Shown here in pieces: positions 8,554 to 17,200 of a stretch of DNA of 64,000 nucleotides (position 1 is the stretch's first letter; each line of letters begins with the position of its first letter). The notes under the pieces were generated by a model, which did no database searches, had not been told where the DNA came from, and worked only from the letters and a program-made list of their open reading frames with translations. The stretch covers positions 124,001-188,000 of the forward strand of contig NZ_LLYY01000007.1 in NCBI RefSeq assembly GCF_001484965.1, written 5' to 3'. Made by a program: the position numbers and the translations under genes. The stretch comes from Shouchella shacheensis (GTDB lineage: Bacteria; Bacillota; Bacilli; Bacillales; Bacillaceae_D).

Positions 8554-8633
8554 ATTCTTCAGAGATGTTCAAAGTCCTTCCCCCTAGCGACAACCCTTTT
8601 CGTTAATCCGGCGCAAGTTCTTTGCTAAACAAA

Positions 8634-8656
8634 GGGTAAGCATCCGATGCTCACCC
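8634..8656. repeat. 23-bp palindromic hairpin repeat, copy 1
   Basis: A near-perfect hairpin of form GGGTAAGCAT-CCG-ATGCTCACCC. Its exact reverse complement is at 20261-20283 and a variant is at 41024-41046. On the minus strand it is followed by TTTGTTT and lies 63 bases beyond the stop of the 8719-9357 regulator, so it could terminate that transcript. Confidence 0.7.
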
Positions 8657-8718
8657 TTAGGGAAAACAGAAACTCTCTTGGTGAATGAGCCGTTCCATAC
8701 AAGCTGACACCACCCCCA

Positions 8719-9357
8719 CTAAGACGACCGGATTTCATCCAAATAATTATACAATGTAAACTTCGAAATTCCGAAAAAGCCGCAGACCCGATCTCCCGCT
8801 TTCTTAATGAGAAAGGCTCCTTTTTCATCGAGATATTTTAATGCGCTTCTTTTTTCATCCTTGGACATGTGAGAAACCGGTTTGCCAATATCTTTTTGAC
8901 ATTCTTTTAACAAATAATCAAGCAGTTCACTCACGTCACTAACGAAAACTTCGTCAACTTCTTGGTCATTGGTGTGCATGGTTAATGATTTAATGGCGTT
9001 TTCCGCCATCATCAGTTCGGAGATGTCCATGTTGATACAAAGGCTTCCAATGACTTCTTGGTTGCTATTTTTTAGATAGATGGACGAAGAGCGTAGTACC
9101 TTGCCATCGCGAGTCTGGGTGATGTAATTGTAGCGATCCCCTTCATTGGCGCTCCCTCGTAACACTTCTAGTCCTAAGTTGCTTCCACAATCGCCCACAT
9201 TTCTGCCAGTGACATGCGAGTTTTCGATGAGGACAATGGTACTTTCGTATCCTTGCGTAAGGTCGTGTAAAACAACTTCACACTTGTCACCGAATTGAGC
9301 AGCAATCCCTTTAATCATGGAAGACAGTAGAGGGAGTTCGTCTTGTACACTTTCCAT
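8719..9357 (-). CDS. DauR/YheO-type PAS-HTH transcriptional regulator
   Basis: A 212-residue regulator with the two domains of the YheO/DauR family. An N-terminal PAS-like domain (CEVVLHDLTQGYESTIVLIENSHVTGR and GSLCINMDIS, about residues 25-115) senses a small molecule. A C-terminal helix-turn-helix follows (KDEKRSALKYLDEKGAF then FFGISKFTLYNYLDEIR, about residues 165-210). DauR represses D-arginine catabolism in Pseudomonas, and relatives often sit beside D-amino-acid genes. Here it diverges from a symporter, D-threonine aldolase-like, D-aminoacylase and RidA operon, so it probably controls that operon. It is read from ATG 9357 behind GAAAGGGTG. Confidence 0.85.
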   Translation of the reverse strand: MESVQDELPLLSSMIKGIAAQFGDKCEVVLHDLTQGYESTIVLIENSHVTGRNVGDCGSNLGLEVLRGSANEGDRYNYITQTRDGKVLRSSSIYLKNSNQEVIGSLCINMDISELMMAENAIKSLTMHTNDQEVDEVFVSDVSELLDYLLKECQKDIGKPVSHMSKDEKRSALKYLDEKGAFLIKKAGDRVCGFFGISKFTLYNYLDEIRSS

Positions 9358-9742
9358 GCCTGCACCCTTTCTATAAAACTTTTATTCGATAAAAAAATTA
9401 GTTTGATTTTATTATACAGTCAATCCCTCTTTTTCTCAATTCGGAGCTGCTACAACGAGCAAAAGTAAAACGGATTCATTTTTTGTGAGAAAATACAACA
9501 AACCACTTTTCAAACGAATGAAAATCTGGTTTAATAAGTTATATAAAAATTTTTTAGTCAATAAAAATATTTTTAATCATACTGAGGGAGGGGATATGCG
9601 CAAGGTTTTTAACCGGTGGCACACCTGACGTACTAAGCGGAACCATCACGACTCATTGGAACAGTGCAATGGATTTATAAGCGCTTTAGTAATGGAGGGT
9701 ATACGTAGGAAAACTAGGCAGAGAGATTTGGAGGTAGGTTAT
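9358..9742. promoter_or_regulatory. Divergent promoter region of the D-amino-acid module
   Basis: This AT-rich stretch separates the regulator from the symporter. It contains short palindromes (for example AAAAATATTTTT near 9565-9576) and a partly symmetric TTATAAGCGCTTTA near 9676-9690. I cannot fix a -35/-10 pair with confidence. The open frame reaching back to 9656 is not needed for the symporter. Confidence 0.35.
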
Positions 9743-11221
9743 ATGAACGAACCACAAGTCATTTATTTGGTTGTTTTTCTAGGGTTTACACTGGCGATGG
9801 TCATGGTAGGTATTCTGGTTTCAAGGAAAAATAAGAGTGGCGAGGACTTCCTCATGGGTGGTCGTGGGTTAACTCTTCCACTGCTGATCGGTACAACGAC
9901 AGCGACCCTTGTTGGTACAGGCTCAAGTATGGGAGCGGTCGGTTTTGCCTTTGCGAATGGCTGGGCAGGGGCGCTGTACGGTGTTGGAGGCTCGCTAGGG
10001 ATGATTTTATTGCTTGTGCTCTTTGCGGATGTCAGAAAATATAATTTTATGACCTTTTCAGAGGAGCTTAGCTTTTATTTTGGCGCGAACAAGCTGGTCA
10101 AAGGGATCACCTCAGTCCTGATGTACATTGCCTCGATCGGCTGGCTGGGCGCACATATTCTCGGAGGAAGCTTATACTTATCGTGGATTACGGGGCTTGA
10201 TCCATTGTATGCGAAGGTCATTACCGCCTTAGGGTTTGCGGCGTATACCTTTATCGGAGGCTACTTAGCGGTTGTCTACACAGATACGATTCAGGGAGTG
10301 ATTCTGTTTATCGGTTTTATCTTGCTCACCGTTTTAGCTATTCAGAAAATCGGTGGGCTTGGGGAAGTGACAAATGGGGTAACCAAAGAAATGAGTTCCT
10401 TCCTTGGCATTGGTCAAATGGGGATTGTACCTGCTATTTCTTTATTAGTGGTGATTGCGATTGGCGTTCTTGCTACCCCGTCGTATCGTCACCGGATTTA
10501 CACGAGTGATAGTGTGAAAACGGTTAAACGTGGCTTTTTAATAACAGGAATCCTGTTTGCGCTTTTTTCGTTCTTCCCTTCCATTGTCGGGATGTCCGCT
10601 TATATTTTGAATCCGGAGATGTCTTCAGAGTACGCGTTTCCGTATTTAGCAACGGAAGTGTTCCCGCTTTGGATGGGAGCGATTGTGTTAATTGCTGGGT
10701 TAAGTGCCACCATGTCTTCTGGAAGTTCTGACTTTATTACGGGGGTCACGATCCTTCTGCGCGATGTGTACCAAGTGTTTACTGGAAGAATGCCAAAAAA
10801 AGAGAATATGATTGCTTCCTCTAGGGTGGCGCTACTGGTTACGTTAGTCTTAGCTTTCACATTTACTCTAGGAACGGACAACATCATTGACTACATCTCA
10901 AACTTTGTTTCTACCGTCATGTCCGGCTTATTCATTGCCGCTGTGTTAGGGAAGTTTTGGTCCAGAGCCACGTGGCAAGGAGGGATCGCCAGTTTGGTGG
11001 GTGGTTCGATTACGTCTTTTATTATTTTGGCAAATGAAAGCTTTTCCTCTTTCTGGGGAAATCCGGTGTTGCCGTCCTTGTTTGTCGCCCTCATTGCTGG
11101 GGTCGTCGTCAGCCTGGTGACCCCGAAAAACATGGTGACGGATGAAGAAGCTCTGGCAAGCTTGTCTAATGAACGCTCAATGGTAGATGAAGGAACCACG
11201 AAGGATTCAATGACACTTTAA
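9743..11221 (+). CDS. Sodium:solute symporter (SSS family)
   Basis: Sodium/solute symporter of 492 residues with about 13 membrane segments. Family features are visible: SGEDFLMGGRGLTLPLLIGTT after the first helix, WLGAHILGGSLYL in the middle, and the sodium-site region LIAGLSATMSSGSSDFITGV near residues 315-334, with GSSD at 328-331. I start it at ATG 9743 behind GGAGGT; an in-frame ATG at 9656 would add 29 non-membrane residues. It heads the D-amino-acid module, so the substrate is probably an N-acyl-D-amino acid or free D-amino acid. That is inferred from the neighbours only. Confidence 0.88.
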   Translation: MNEPQVIYLVVFLGFTLAMVMVGILVSRKNKSGEDFLMGGRGLTLPLLIGTTTATLVGTGSSMGAVGFAFANGWAGALYGVGGSLGMILLLVLFADVRKYNFMTFSEELSFYFGANKLVKGITSVLMYIASIGWLGAHILGGSLYLSWITGLDPLYAKVITALGFAAYTFIGGYLAVVYTDTIQGVILFIGFILLTVLAIQKIGGLGEVTNGVTKEMSSFLGIGQMGIVPAISLLVVIAIGVLATPSYRHRIYTSDSVKTVKRGFLITGILFALFSFFPSIVGMSAYILNPEMSSEYAFPYLATEVFPLWMGAIVLIAGLSATMSSGSSDFITGVTILLRDVYQVFTGRMPKKENMIASSRVALLVTLVLAFTFTLGTDNIIDYISNFVSTVMSGLFIAAVLGKFWSRATWQGGIASLVGGSITSFIILANESFSSFWGNPVLPSLFVALIAGVVVSLVTPKNMVTDEEALASLSNERSMVDEGTTKDSMTL

Positions 11222-11240
11222 GAAGAATGGAGGAGATAGA

Positions 11241-12326
11241 ATGGAGACCCCGTTTATACAAATCGATCAGTCAAAAATGAATCGGAATATTGAAGGTATG
11301 GCAAGGATGGCGGAGCAAGCAGGAGTATCGCTTCGTCCTCATATCAAAACTCATAAAATTCCTGAAATCGCCGCCCTGCAAATGAAAGCAGGGGCGTCTG
11401 GGATTACCGTGGCTAAGACCACGGAAGCAGAAGTGATGGCCGAGCACGGGATCAAGGATATTTTTATTGCTTATCCAGTCGTTACAAAGGAAAAGTTGGA
11501 TCGATTGCGAGTCTTAAATGAAAAAAGCAAGCTCATAGTCGGCGTTGATAGTTTGGAAGGCGCCTTGATTCTTTCTGATTATCTAAAGAGCGTGAACCAG
11601 GAGATGGAGGTTCGGTTAGAAGTGGACACAGGGCTACGAAGAACGGGGGTCCTGTATGACCAGGCTCTAACGCTGGCATTGGAAATTTCCAAGCTCCCTC
11701 ACCTGCAACTGACGGGCATTTATACGTTCAGAGGGGCAATTCTAGCTGGAAAGCCGACGGTAGACCTTGAAGCCGCTGGAAAAGAAGAAGGAGAGGCGAT
11801 GGTGCAATTAGCAGAGTCTTTGCGCGAAAATGGGGTGCCCATTAGGGATGTGAGCGTCGGTTCTACGCCCACAGCTTCTGCGGCTGCGAAGGTCAAAGGA
11901 GTAACGGAAGTCAGACCAGGGACGTACGTATTCTACGATCGAATGCAAGCGGCTTTTGGTGTCTGTGCCCTTGAGGATTGTGCGGCTAGTGTCATCGTCA
12001 CTATTGTTAGCATCCCCTCCGATGATTTAATCATTATTGACGGTGGAAGCAAAACCTTTGCCACCGATGTCCAACCCGGTACGGACCCGCTTCAGCTTAA
12101 AGGTTTTGGCCATATTGTCAATCTGCCTGAAGGTGTCTTTGAGCGTCTGTCCGAGGAGCATGGCATGATAAGTGTGAACACCGCTCACTCCTTTAAGGTA
12201 GGCGACCAATTGGAAATCATTCCGAATCATATTTGTCCAACGATTAATCTCCATGACTATGTCTACCTGCAAGATGAAGACGAGCAGAAAAAGACCCGTG
12301 TTTTAGCAAGGGGGAAATTGCAATAG
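11241..12326 (+). CDS. D-threonine aldolase / D-serine dehydratase-like PLP enzyme
   Basis: A 361-residue fold-type III PLP enzyme (alanine racemase N-terminal barrel plus DSD-like C-terminal domain). LRPHIKTHK carries the PLP lysine (Lys36 by analogy). The C-terminal metal site of this family appears as PNHICPTIN (His and Cys). Family members cleave D-threonine and other beta-hydroxy D-amino acids to glycine plus aldehyde, or dehydrate D-serine. The gene follows the symporter by 20 bases with GGAGGAG and precedes a D-aminoacylase. A role after deacylation of imported D-amino-acid derivatives follows. I cannot tell aldolase from dehydratase or epimerase by eye. Confidence 0.85.
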   Translation: METPFIQIDQSKMNRNIEGMARMAEQAGVSLRPHIKTHKIPEIAALQMKAGASGITVAKTTEAEVMAEHGIKDIFIAYPVVTKEKLDRLRVLNEKSKLIVGVDSLEGALILSDYLKSVNQEMEVRLEVDTGLRRTGVLYDQALTLALEISKLPHLQLTGIYTFRGAILAGKPTVDLEAAGKEEGEAMVQLAESLRENGVPIRDVSVGSTPTASAAAKVKGVTEVRPGTYVFYDRMQAAFGVCALEDCAASVIVTIVSIPSDDLIIIDGGSKTFATDVQPGTDPLQLKGFGHIVNLPEGVFERLSEEHGMISVNTAHSFKVGDQLEIIPNHICPTINLHDYVYLQDEDEQKKTRVLARGKLQ

Positions 12327-12341
12327 GGAGGAGTCGTTTAA

Positions 12342-13955
12342 ATGCTAGATCTTGTCATAAAAAACGGTCGAATTATTGATGGAACAGGGAACCCCTGGTT
12401 CTTAGGAGATGTCGGTGTAAAGAATGGAGAAATTACCCATGTCGGAACCGTCGACGTTGAAAGCAAAGACGTGCTTGATGCCAAACGTCAAGTGATCTCT
12501 CCCGGGTTTATTGACGGTCACTCCCATTCCGATCTTCTTGTTATCGACGATCCTTGCATGGATATCAAGCTTCAGCAGGGGGTGACGACAGAGGTCGTTG
12601 GGAATTGTGGCTTGGCGCCAGCCCCGTTTCTAGAAGGAAAGGGGGACCTTCTTCAGCAATACATTGGGCCGGTCATCGGTGAAACGGCAAAGCCTTGGTC
12701 CTGGTCGAGCATTGAGGAATACATCCAAACATTGGTGGTTTCAAACACCTCGGAAAACGTGGCCACCTATGTTGCCCACGGGGCTTTACGAATTGCGGTG
12801 ATGGGGTTTGAAAATCGTCCAGCGACAAGGACTGAACTCTCCCAGATGAAGCACTTATTGAATGAAGGAATGAAAGCGGGGGCGATTGGTCTTTCCATCG
12901 GGCTTCTCTATTCGCCCGGTCGGTATTCGTCTAAAGAAGAATTGGCGGAGCTATGTGAGGTGTTGCCTGCTTACAACGGCTTGCTTTCCACCCATATTCG
13001 CGGGGAAGGGAATAACTTGATTGAATCCGTCAAAGAGGTGATATGGATTGCGGAGAGGGCAGGGATTTCCCTCCATATTAGCCACCTTAAAGCGGCGGGA
13101 AAACGGAATTGGGGCATGGTCTCTAAAGCGTTGGAAATGATCGAAGACGGGCGGGCAAGGGGACTCGATGTCACCTGTGATGTCTACCCCTATGAAGCTG
13201 GCTCAACCATGCTTTCGACCGTATTGCCGCCATGGACCCTTGAGGGAGGAATGGCTGAATGCCTCGATCGTATTCGGAAGCCGGAGGTACGTGAGAAAAT
13301 CAAGGCGGAATTAAGCGAAGAACAGGAAGAATGGGATAACCTTATCGTTTCGACAGGGTGGGACAGTGTCGTCATTTCCGCTGTGTCTGAGAACAATCAA
13401 CACCTGGAAGGCCAAAGCATTGAGGCGATTAGTCAAAGCCTTGGGCAAGACCCTGCTGACACGGCTCTTGATTTATTACTGAAGGAAGATGGGAACGTCT
13501 CAATTGTGTTTTTTCATATGTCCGAGAGCGACGTCGAACAAGTGCTAGCATCCGATTACTCTCTTATTATTTCCGATAGTCTCGGCTGTTCCACGGGGAA
13601 GCCTCATCCGAGAACGTATGGTACCTTTCCAAGAATTTTTGAAACGTACGTGCGTGAGAAGAAAACCCTGAACTTGGAGCAAGCGATTCGAAAGGTGACC
13701 TCCTTTCCTGTGCAACGATTTTTACTAGGAAACCGGGGTCTACTCAAACCAGGATATGCCGCAGATATCACGATTTTTAACCCAGAAACCATCAAGGCTA
13801 CAGCGACCTACCAAGACCCGATTCACTATCCAACGGGCGTTGACCATGTCTTTGTGAATGGCATCAAAACCGTCAGCCAAAACGAGAACCTAAAAACAAA
13901 CAATGGATCGATGATACGAGCGCAGCGTACCCTTCAGTGCTCGCGCCACCATTAA
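12342..13955 (+). CDS. N-acyl-D-amino-acid deacylase (D-aminoacylase)
   Basis: Amidohydrolase-superfamily enzyme, 537 residues, typical for D-aminoacylases. Metal-binding HSHSD (His60, His62) follows PGFIDG. The GNCGLAPAPF loop contains the family's metal-ligand cysteine. Conserved histidines occur in STHIRGE and HISHLKAAG. ISDSLGCSTGKPHPRTYGTF contains the catalytic aspartate. It releases a D-amino acid and a fatty or acetic acid. GGGAGGAG precedes the ATG. The last 15 or so residues (RAQRTLQCSRHH) look atypical and may reflect a small 3' frameshift, without loss of the catalytic core. Confidence 0.9.
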   Translation: MLDLVIKNGRIIDGTGNPWFLGDVGVKNGEITHVGTVDVESKDVLDAKRQVISPGFIDGHSHSDLLVIDDPCMDIKLQQGVTTEVVGNCGLAPAPFLEGKGDLLQQYIGPVIGETAKPWSWSSIEEYIQTLVVSNTSENVATYVAHGALRIAVMGFENRPATRTELSQMKHLLNEGMKAGAIGLSIGLLYSPGRYSSKEELAELCEVLPAYNGLLSTHIRGEGNNLIESVKEVIWIAERAGISLHISHLKAAGKRNWGMVSKALEMIEDGRARGLDVTCDVYPYEAGSTMLSTVLPPWTLEGGMAECLDRIRKPEVREKIKAELSEEQEEWDNLIVSTGWDSVVISAVSENNQHLEGQSIEAISQSLGQDPADTALDLLLKEDGNVSIVFFHMSESDVEQVLASDYSLIISDSLGCSTGKPHPRTYGTFPRIFETYVREKKTLNLEQAIRKVTSFPVQRFLLGNRGLLKPGYAADITIFNPETIKATATYQDPIHYPTGVDHVFVNGIKTVSQNENLKTNNGSMIRAQRTLQCSRHH

Positions 13956-13975
13956 AAGCCAAAGGAGAGAATAGC

Positions 13976-14440
13976 ATGTCTGTGACCACAAGATTAGAAG
14001 AATTAAAGATTGAACTCCCAACCCCAAGCGAGCCGAGGTTCGTCTACGTTCCGTGCAAGCGCACAGGGAACCTCGTTTATACATCAGGCCAAGATTGCCG
14101 CAAAAACGGCGAGTTGGTTCATAAAGGAAAGCTCGGCAGTGACTTGACAATGGAGGAGGGACAGGAAGCCGCAGAAGTAGCCGTGATTAACTGCTTGTCC
14201 GTCATTCAAGCGGAAATCGGCAGCCTTGATCACATCAAACAAGTCGTCAAGATGCTCGCCTTCGTAAACTCCGCGCCCGGCTTTTCTGATCAGCCTTATG
14301 TGATTAATGCCGCTTCCACATTGCTCGAGAAAATTCTTGGGGAAGAGAAAGGCAAGCACGCCCGCTCCGCTATTGGGACGAGTGAGCTTCCTTTTGACAC
14401 GCCGGTGGAAATTGAGCTGATTGTGGAGGTGGAGGGGTAA
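13976..14440 (+). CDS. RidA/YjgF-family enamine/imine deaminase
   Basis: A 154-residue RidA-type protein, somewhat longer than the classical 130. It belongs to the longer subgroup seen beside amino-acid catabolic genes. Conserved stretches are GNLVYTSGQDCRKNGEL, EAAEVAVINCLSVIQAEIG and the C-terminal ARSAIGTSELPFDTPVEIEL, where the Arg binds the substrate carboxylate. RidA hydrolyses reactive enamine/imine intermediates released by PLP dehydratases. That suits its place behind a D-serine dehydratase/D-threonine aldolase-like enzyme. It starts at ATG 13976 with AAAGGAGAG, within the same operon and before a strong terminator. Confidence 0.88.
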   Translation: MSVTTRLEELKIELPTPSEPRFVYVPCKRTGNLVYTSGQDCRKNGELVHKGKLGSDLTMEEGQEAAEVAVINCLSVIQAEIGSLDHIKQVVKMLAFVNSAPGFSDQPYVINAASTLLEKILGEEKGKHARSAIGTSELPFDTPVEIELIVEVEG

Positions 14441-14465
14441 GAGGGGCTTATGTTAGAGATTGCCT

Positions 14466-14500
14466 AATCGTTTCAAGTGAAAAGTTGAAACGATTGGGTG
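14466..14500 (+). terminator. Rho-independent terminator of the D-amino-acid operon
   Basis: AATCGTTTCAA (14466-14476) pairs over 11 bases with TTGAAACGATT (14485-14495), then a G/T-rich tail. It lies 26 bases after the RidA stop. Confidence 0.75.
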
Positions 14501-15368
14501 ATTTTGTGGTCCAATTCATTCTTTCCTTGCCTCGCTCGACTCTTGTCTTGCAAGTGGCAACGACTATTTCTAAAACGGCTCCGTGGTCGCGCCGGGGGTT
14601 ATCTTAATCGCCATCACGGTGGCCCAAGGCCCTCAATAACCTCATTTCCGTCATGGAATCGTCACTTCTTTGCCGAAAATACAGGAAACGTTGTCGTACC
14701 ATCAATATATAGGCTATTCACATCCTTTTCATTTAGAGCTTCTTCTAGTCTTCCCAGTGCTTTCTCTAAATTAGCCAAACTCTGTAATGCTTTTCTTTTG
14801 TACATCAACATTTCCCCTCCTTTGGTGTAGCTAGATGCCCCTTAATTGTAAATATCTTACTATAGGGCAGGTAGAGGAGCAAATGCTGACTTGCAAACGG
14901 GAGTGGCCACTGTCAAAGCGTCCGGTACTTCAACAACCCTGTAGGAGAAATGAGAGGGGTTAAACCTGCCTGCGCAAGTAAGTCTCGAAAATTTTCACCC
15001 CTATCCAGTAGACCGTAAAAAATATAAAAAGAGCTACGTTAACTTATCCAGATGAATTTTTTCAATTGCCTTTTTAGCTTTTGCCAAAAGAGGACAAGCT
15101 AATTTCTTACATTCCCGTTCAAACATATCCTCGATTGTTAGTGTTGCCGTCGGAAGGCTTCTAACTGTCGAGAGGATGTTTCTTTGTTTTTTTGATGTGT
15201 TTTAATGCTTTCTACCCATGGCTTCTCAAGCACCATGATCATGCCTGTAATTTGGTAAATAGGTAGTGTTTTTTCATGGCATTGTAGTTCCTGTCTGTTT
15301 GCATGTTGAATTCACTTCACTAATTTGCTTGCTTGCACTTTTATATTATGTTATAGTTAAGCCATAAA
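14501..15368. other. Gene-poor stretch with decayed coding fragments
   Basis: About 870 bases without an intact gene. Near 14520-14640 there are short hydrophobic, frame-broken runs (VAPGVILIAITVAQGPQ ending at 14638) that look like the tail of a dead permease. The minus strand carries the 49-codon fragment annotated separately. Around 15040-15150 the minus strand reads a charged 36-residue run ending HLDKLT that I cannot assign. The rest shows nothing I recognise. The stretch separates the D-amino-acid module from the AT-rich PTS cassette. Confidence 0.4.
14662..14811 (-). pseudogene. Truncated nucleotidyltransferase substrate-binding (HI0074-like) protein
   Basis: A 49-codon frame with a very good AAGGAGGGG before its ATG (14811). 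Residues 9-28 (LQSLANLEKALGRLEEALNE) resemble the first helix of HI0074/HEPN-type nucleotidyltransferase partner proteins. SLYIDGT then matches the family's IDGTIQRFEFTFE region, but the frame breaks there and ends FPVFSAKK. A normal protein is about 130 residues. I read it as a dead toxin-antitoxin-like partner gene. Its nucleotidyltransferase is not present alongside. The assignment rests on short similarity recalled by eye. Confidence 0.45.
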
Positions 15369-15386
15369 TGAGTAAACGTTTTCTCA
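15369..15386. promoter_or_regulatory. LacI-type operator before the PTS-cassette regulator
   Basis: TGAGTAAACGTTTTCTCA is an 18-base palindrome apart from one symmetric pair, 14 bases before the LacI gene start. A sister site is at 16447-16464, so the regulator probably controls itself and the operon. Confidence 0.7.
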
Positions 15387-15400
15387 CGGGATGAGTGATT

Positions 15401-16417
15401 ATGAAACCAAATCAAATGTCTATTAAAGAAATCGCCAAGCTTTGTGATGTATCTGTTGCTACTGTTTCAAGAGTTATCAATAATAATGGACGTTTTTCAG
15501 AAAAAACGCGGAAAAAGGTGCTTGATGTTATTGAAAAACATCAATATAATACAAACACAGTAGCGAAAACATTAAGAATTCAAAAATCAAAAACAATTGG
15601 TATTATCGTTCCTGACATTGGTAATGATTTTTTCTCTACTATTGTTCATAAAATTGAAAGCTATTTCTTTGAAAGAGGATACTCCACCTTTATTTGTAAC
15701 ACTGATAGGAGTATAGAGAAAGAAAGGGCTTATATTAGATCACTTGATTCAAAAATGGTTGATGGTCTTTTATGCATCTCGGGTCAAGAAGAGATTGAGG
15801 CATCTTTGTTAAGTAGAGATATTCCGATTGTAACGATTGATAGACGCCCTAAAATAACTAATAAACTAACAATTATTGAATCAAATCATTTACATGGTGG
15901 ATATTTAGCAACCAAACATTTAATTGAAAAAGGTTGTAAACACCCTATCGTTTTATCAAAGAAAAATAGGTTATCACCTGATAATGATCGTATTGAAGGG
16001 TTCAAAAAGGCTTTAACAGAGCGAGATATACCTATTACACATCATTCTGTTGTTGAAACTACTGATAATCGTAAAAACAATGTGGATGCAGCACGAAAAG
16101 CTATTCGCCATGAATTAAAAAGCGGAAGAAATTTTGATGGTGTTTTTGCAACAAATGATTGGTTGGCACTTGGTGTTATAAAAGAACTTGCAGATTCTGG
16201 TGTGAGAGTTCCGGAAGAAGTGAAGGTAGTAGGTTTTGATGATGATAAGATTGCGAAGTATTCAGAGATACCACTTACTACAATTAGACATGATGTTCCC
16301 GAAATAGCGGAGGTAACATCAAAACTTTTTTACAAGCTGCTTAATGAAGAAGTTGTTATGAGTAATCATAAGCATATAAAAATTCCAGTTGAATTGATTG
16401 TTAGAAAAACAACTTGA
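15401..16417 (+). CDS. LacI-family repressor of the PTS cassette
   Basis: Complete LacI/GalR regulator of 338 residues. The helix-turn-helix is SIKEIAKLCDVSVATVSRVI (residues 7-26), followed by the hinge and a sugar-binding domain with typical landmarks (IGIIVPDIGNDFF, TIDRRP, FATNDWLALGVIKELADSGV, VVGFDDDKIAKY). I prefer ATG 15401; GTG 15395 is possible. Codon use is visibly AT-rich, as in the next four genes and unlike the flanking modules, which points to joint acquisition. Operators of matching sequence lie just before and just after the gene. Confidence 0.92.
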   Translation: MKPNQMSIKEIAKLCDVSVATVSRVINNNGRFSEKTRKKVLDVIEKHQYNTNTVAKTLRIQKSKTIGIIVPDIGNDFFSTIVHKIESYFFERGYSTFICNTDRSIEKERAYIRSLDSKMVDGLLCISGQEEIEASLLSRDIPIVTIDRRPKITNKLTIIESNHLHGGYLATKHLIEKGCKHPIVLSKKNRLSPDNDRIEGFKKALTERDIPITHHSVVETTDNRKNNVDAARKAIRHELKSGRNFDGVFATNDWLALGVIKELADSGVRVPEEVKVVGFDDDKIAKYSEIPLTTIRHDVPEIAEVTSKLFYKLLNEEVVMSNHKHIKIPVELIVRKTT

Positions 16418-16446
16418 AGGAACAGTTTCTGTGTTCTTTCGCCCGT

Positions 16447-16464
16447 TGAGTAAACGATTACTCA
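16447..16464. promoter_or_regulatory. LacI-type operator before the PTS-cassette operon
   Basis: TGAGTAAACGATTACTCA, an 18-base near-perfect palindrome, lies 30 bases after the LacI stop and 18 bases before the epimerase start. It shares TGAGTAAACG with the site at 15369-15386. Confidence 0.75.
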
Positions 16465-16481
16465 AAAAAGGAGTGTAGACA

Positions 16482-17132
16482 TTGGGAAAAATATTGTGTC
16501 CGTCAATGATGTGTGCCAATTTCGCTAAATTAGAGAAAGAAACAGTCGACCTTGATAAAGCGGGTATTGATGTCTTCCACATTGATATTATGGATGGTAG
16601 CTTCGTGCCGAACTTTGCAATGGGGTTGCAAGATTTTAATATTATTCGTAAAAATACAGAGAAAATAGTTGATGTACATTTAATGATTAATAATCCTGGT
16701 AATTATGTAGATTTATTCGCTGAAAAGGGTGCGGATATAATTTATATTCACCCAGAAGCAGACATTCACCCAACACGTACACTCGACAAAATTAGACAAG
16801 CAGGTGTAAAAGCGGGGATTGCGATTAATCCTGGTACATCAGTAGCTTCAGTTCAAGAGTTACTAGGCTTAGTAGACTATATCATGGTTATGACAGTGAA
16901 TCCTGGATTTTCTGGTCAAATTTATTTAGATTATGTTGATGAAAAGATTAATCAGTTAGTGGAATCACAAGAGAATTTTAATTATCAGATTATGGTTGAT
17001 GGAGCCATTTCACCAGTGAAAATTGAAAAATTAAGTGTTATTGGAGTCGAGGGGTTTATACTTGGAACTTCATCTTTATTTGGTAAAGAAAAAGATTATG
17101 CAACAATCCTATCAGAACTGAGGAAATTATAA
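16482..17132 (+). CDS. Ribulose-/allulose-phosphate 3-epimerase (Rpe/AlsE family)
   Basis: A 216-residue TIM-barrel 3-epimerase with all metal and catalytic landmarks: PSMMCANFAKL at the start, VFHIDIMDGSFVPNF (metal His/Asp and catalytic Asp), DVHLMINNP, VMTVNPGFSGQ and IMVDGAI with the second catalytic Asp. It starts with TTG 16482 behind AAAAAGGAG. Rpe interconverts ribulose and xylulose 5-phosphate, and the AlsE branch converts D-allulose 6-phosphate to D-fructose 6-phosphate. Its pairing with an RpiB-type isomerase and a PTS favours the AlsE reaction. Confidence 0.88.
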   Translation: MGKILCPSMMCANFAKLEKETVDLDKAGIDVFHIDIMDGSFVPNFAMGLQDFNIIRKNTEKIVDVHLMINNPGNYVDLFAEKGADIIYIHPEADIHPTRTLDKIRQAGVKAGIAINPGTSVASVQELLGLVDYIMVMTVNPGFSGQIYLDYVDEKINQLVESQENFNYQIMVDGAISPVKIEKLSVIGVEGFILGTSSLFGKEKDYATILSELRKL

Positions 17133-17200
17133 AAATCTAAAAAATTAATAAAACATTCACAGGCAAAAGAAAATTGAAAAACAATAGGAGGTCATTCTTT

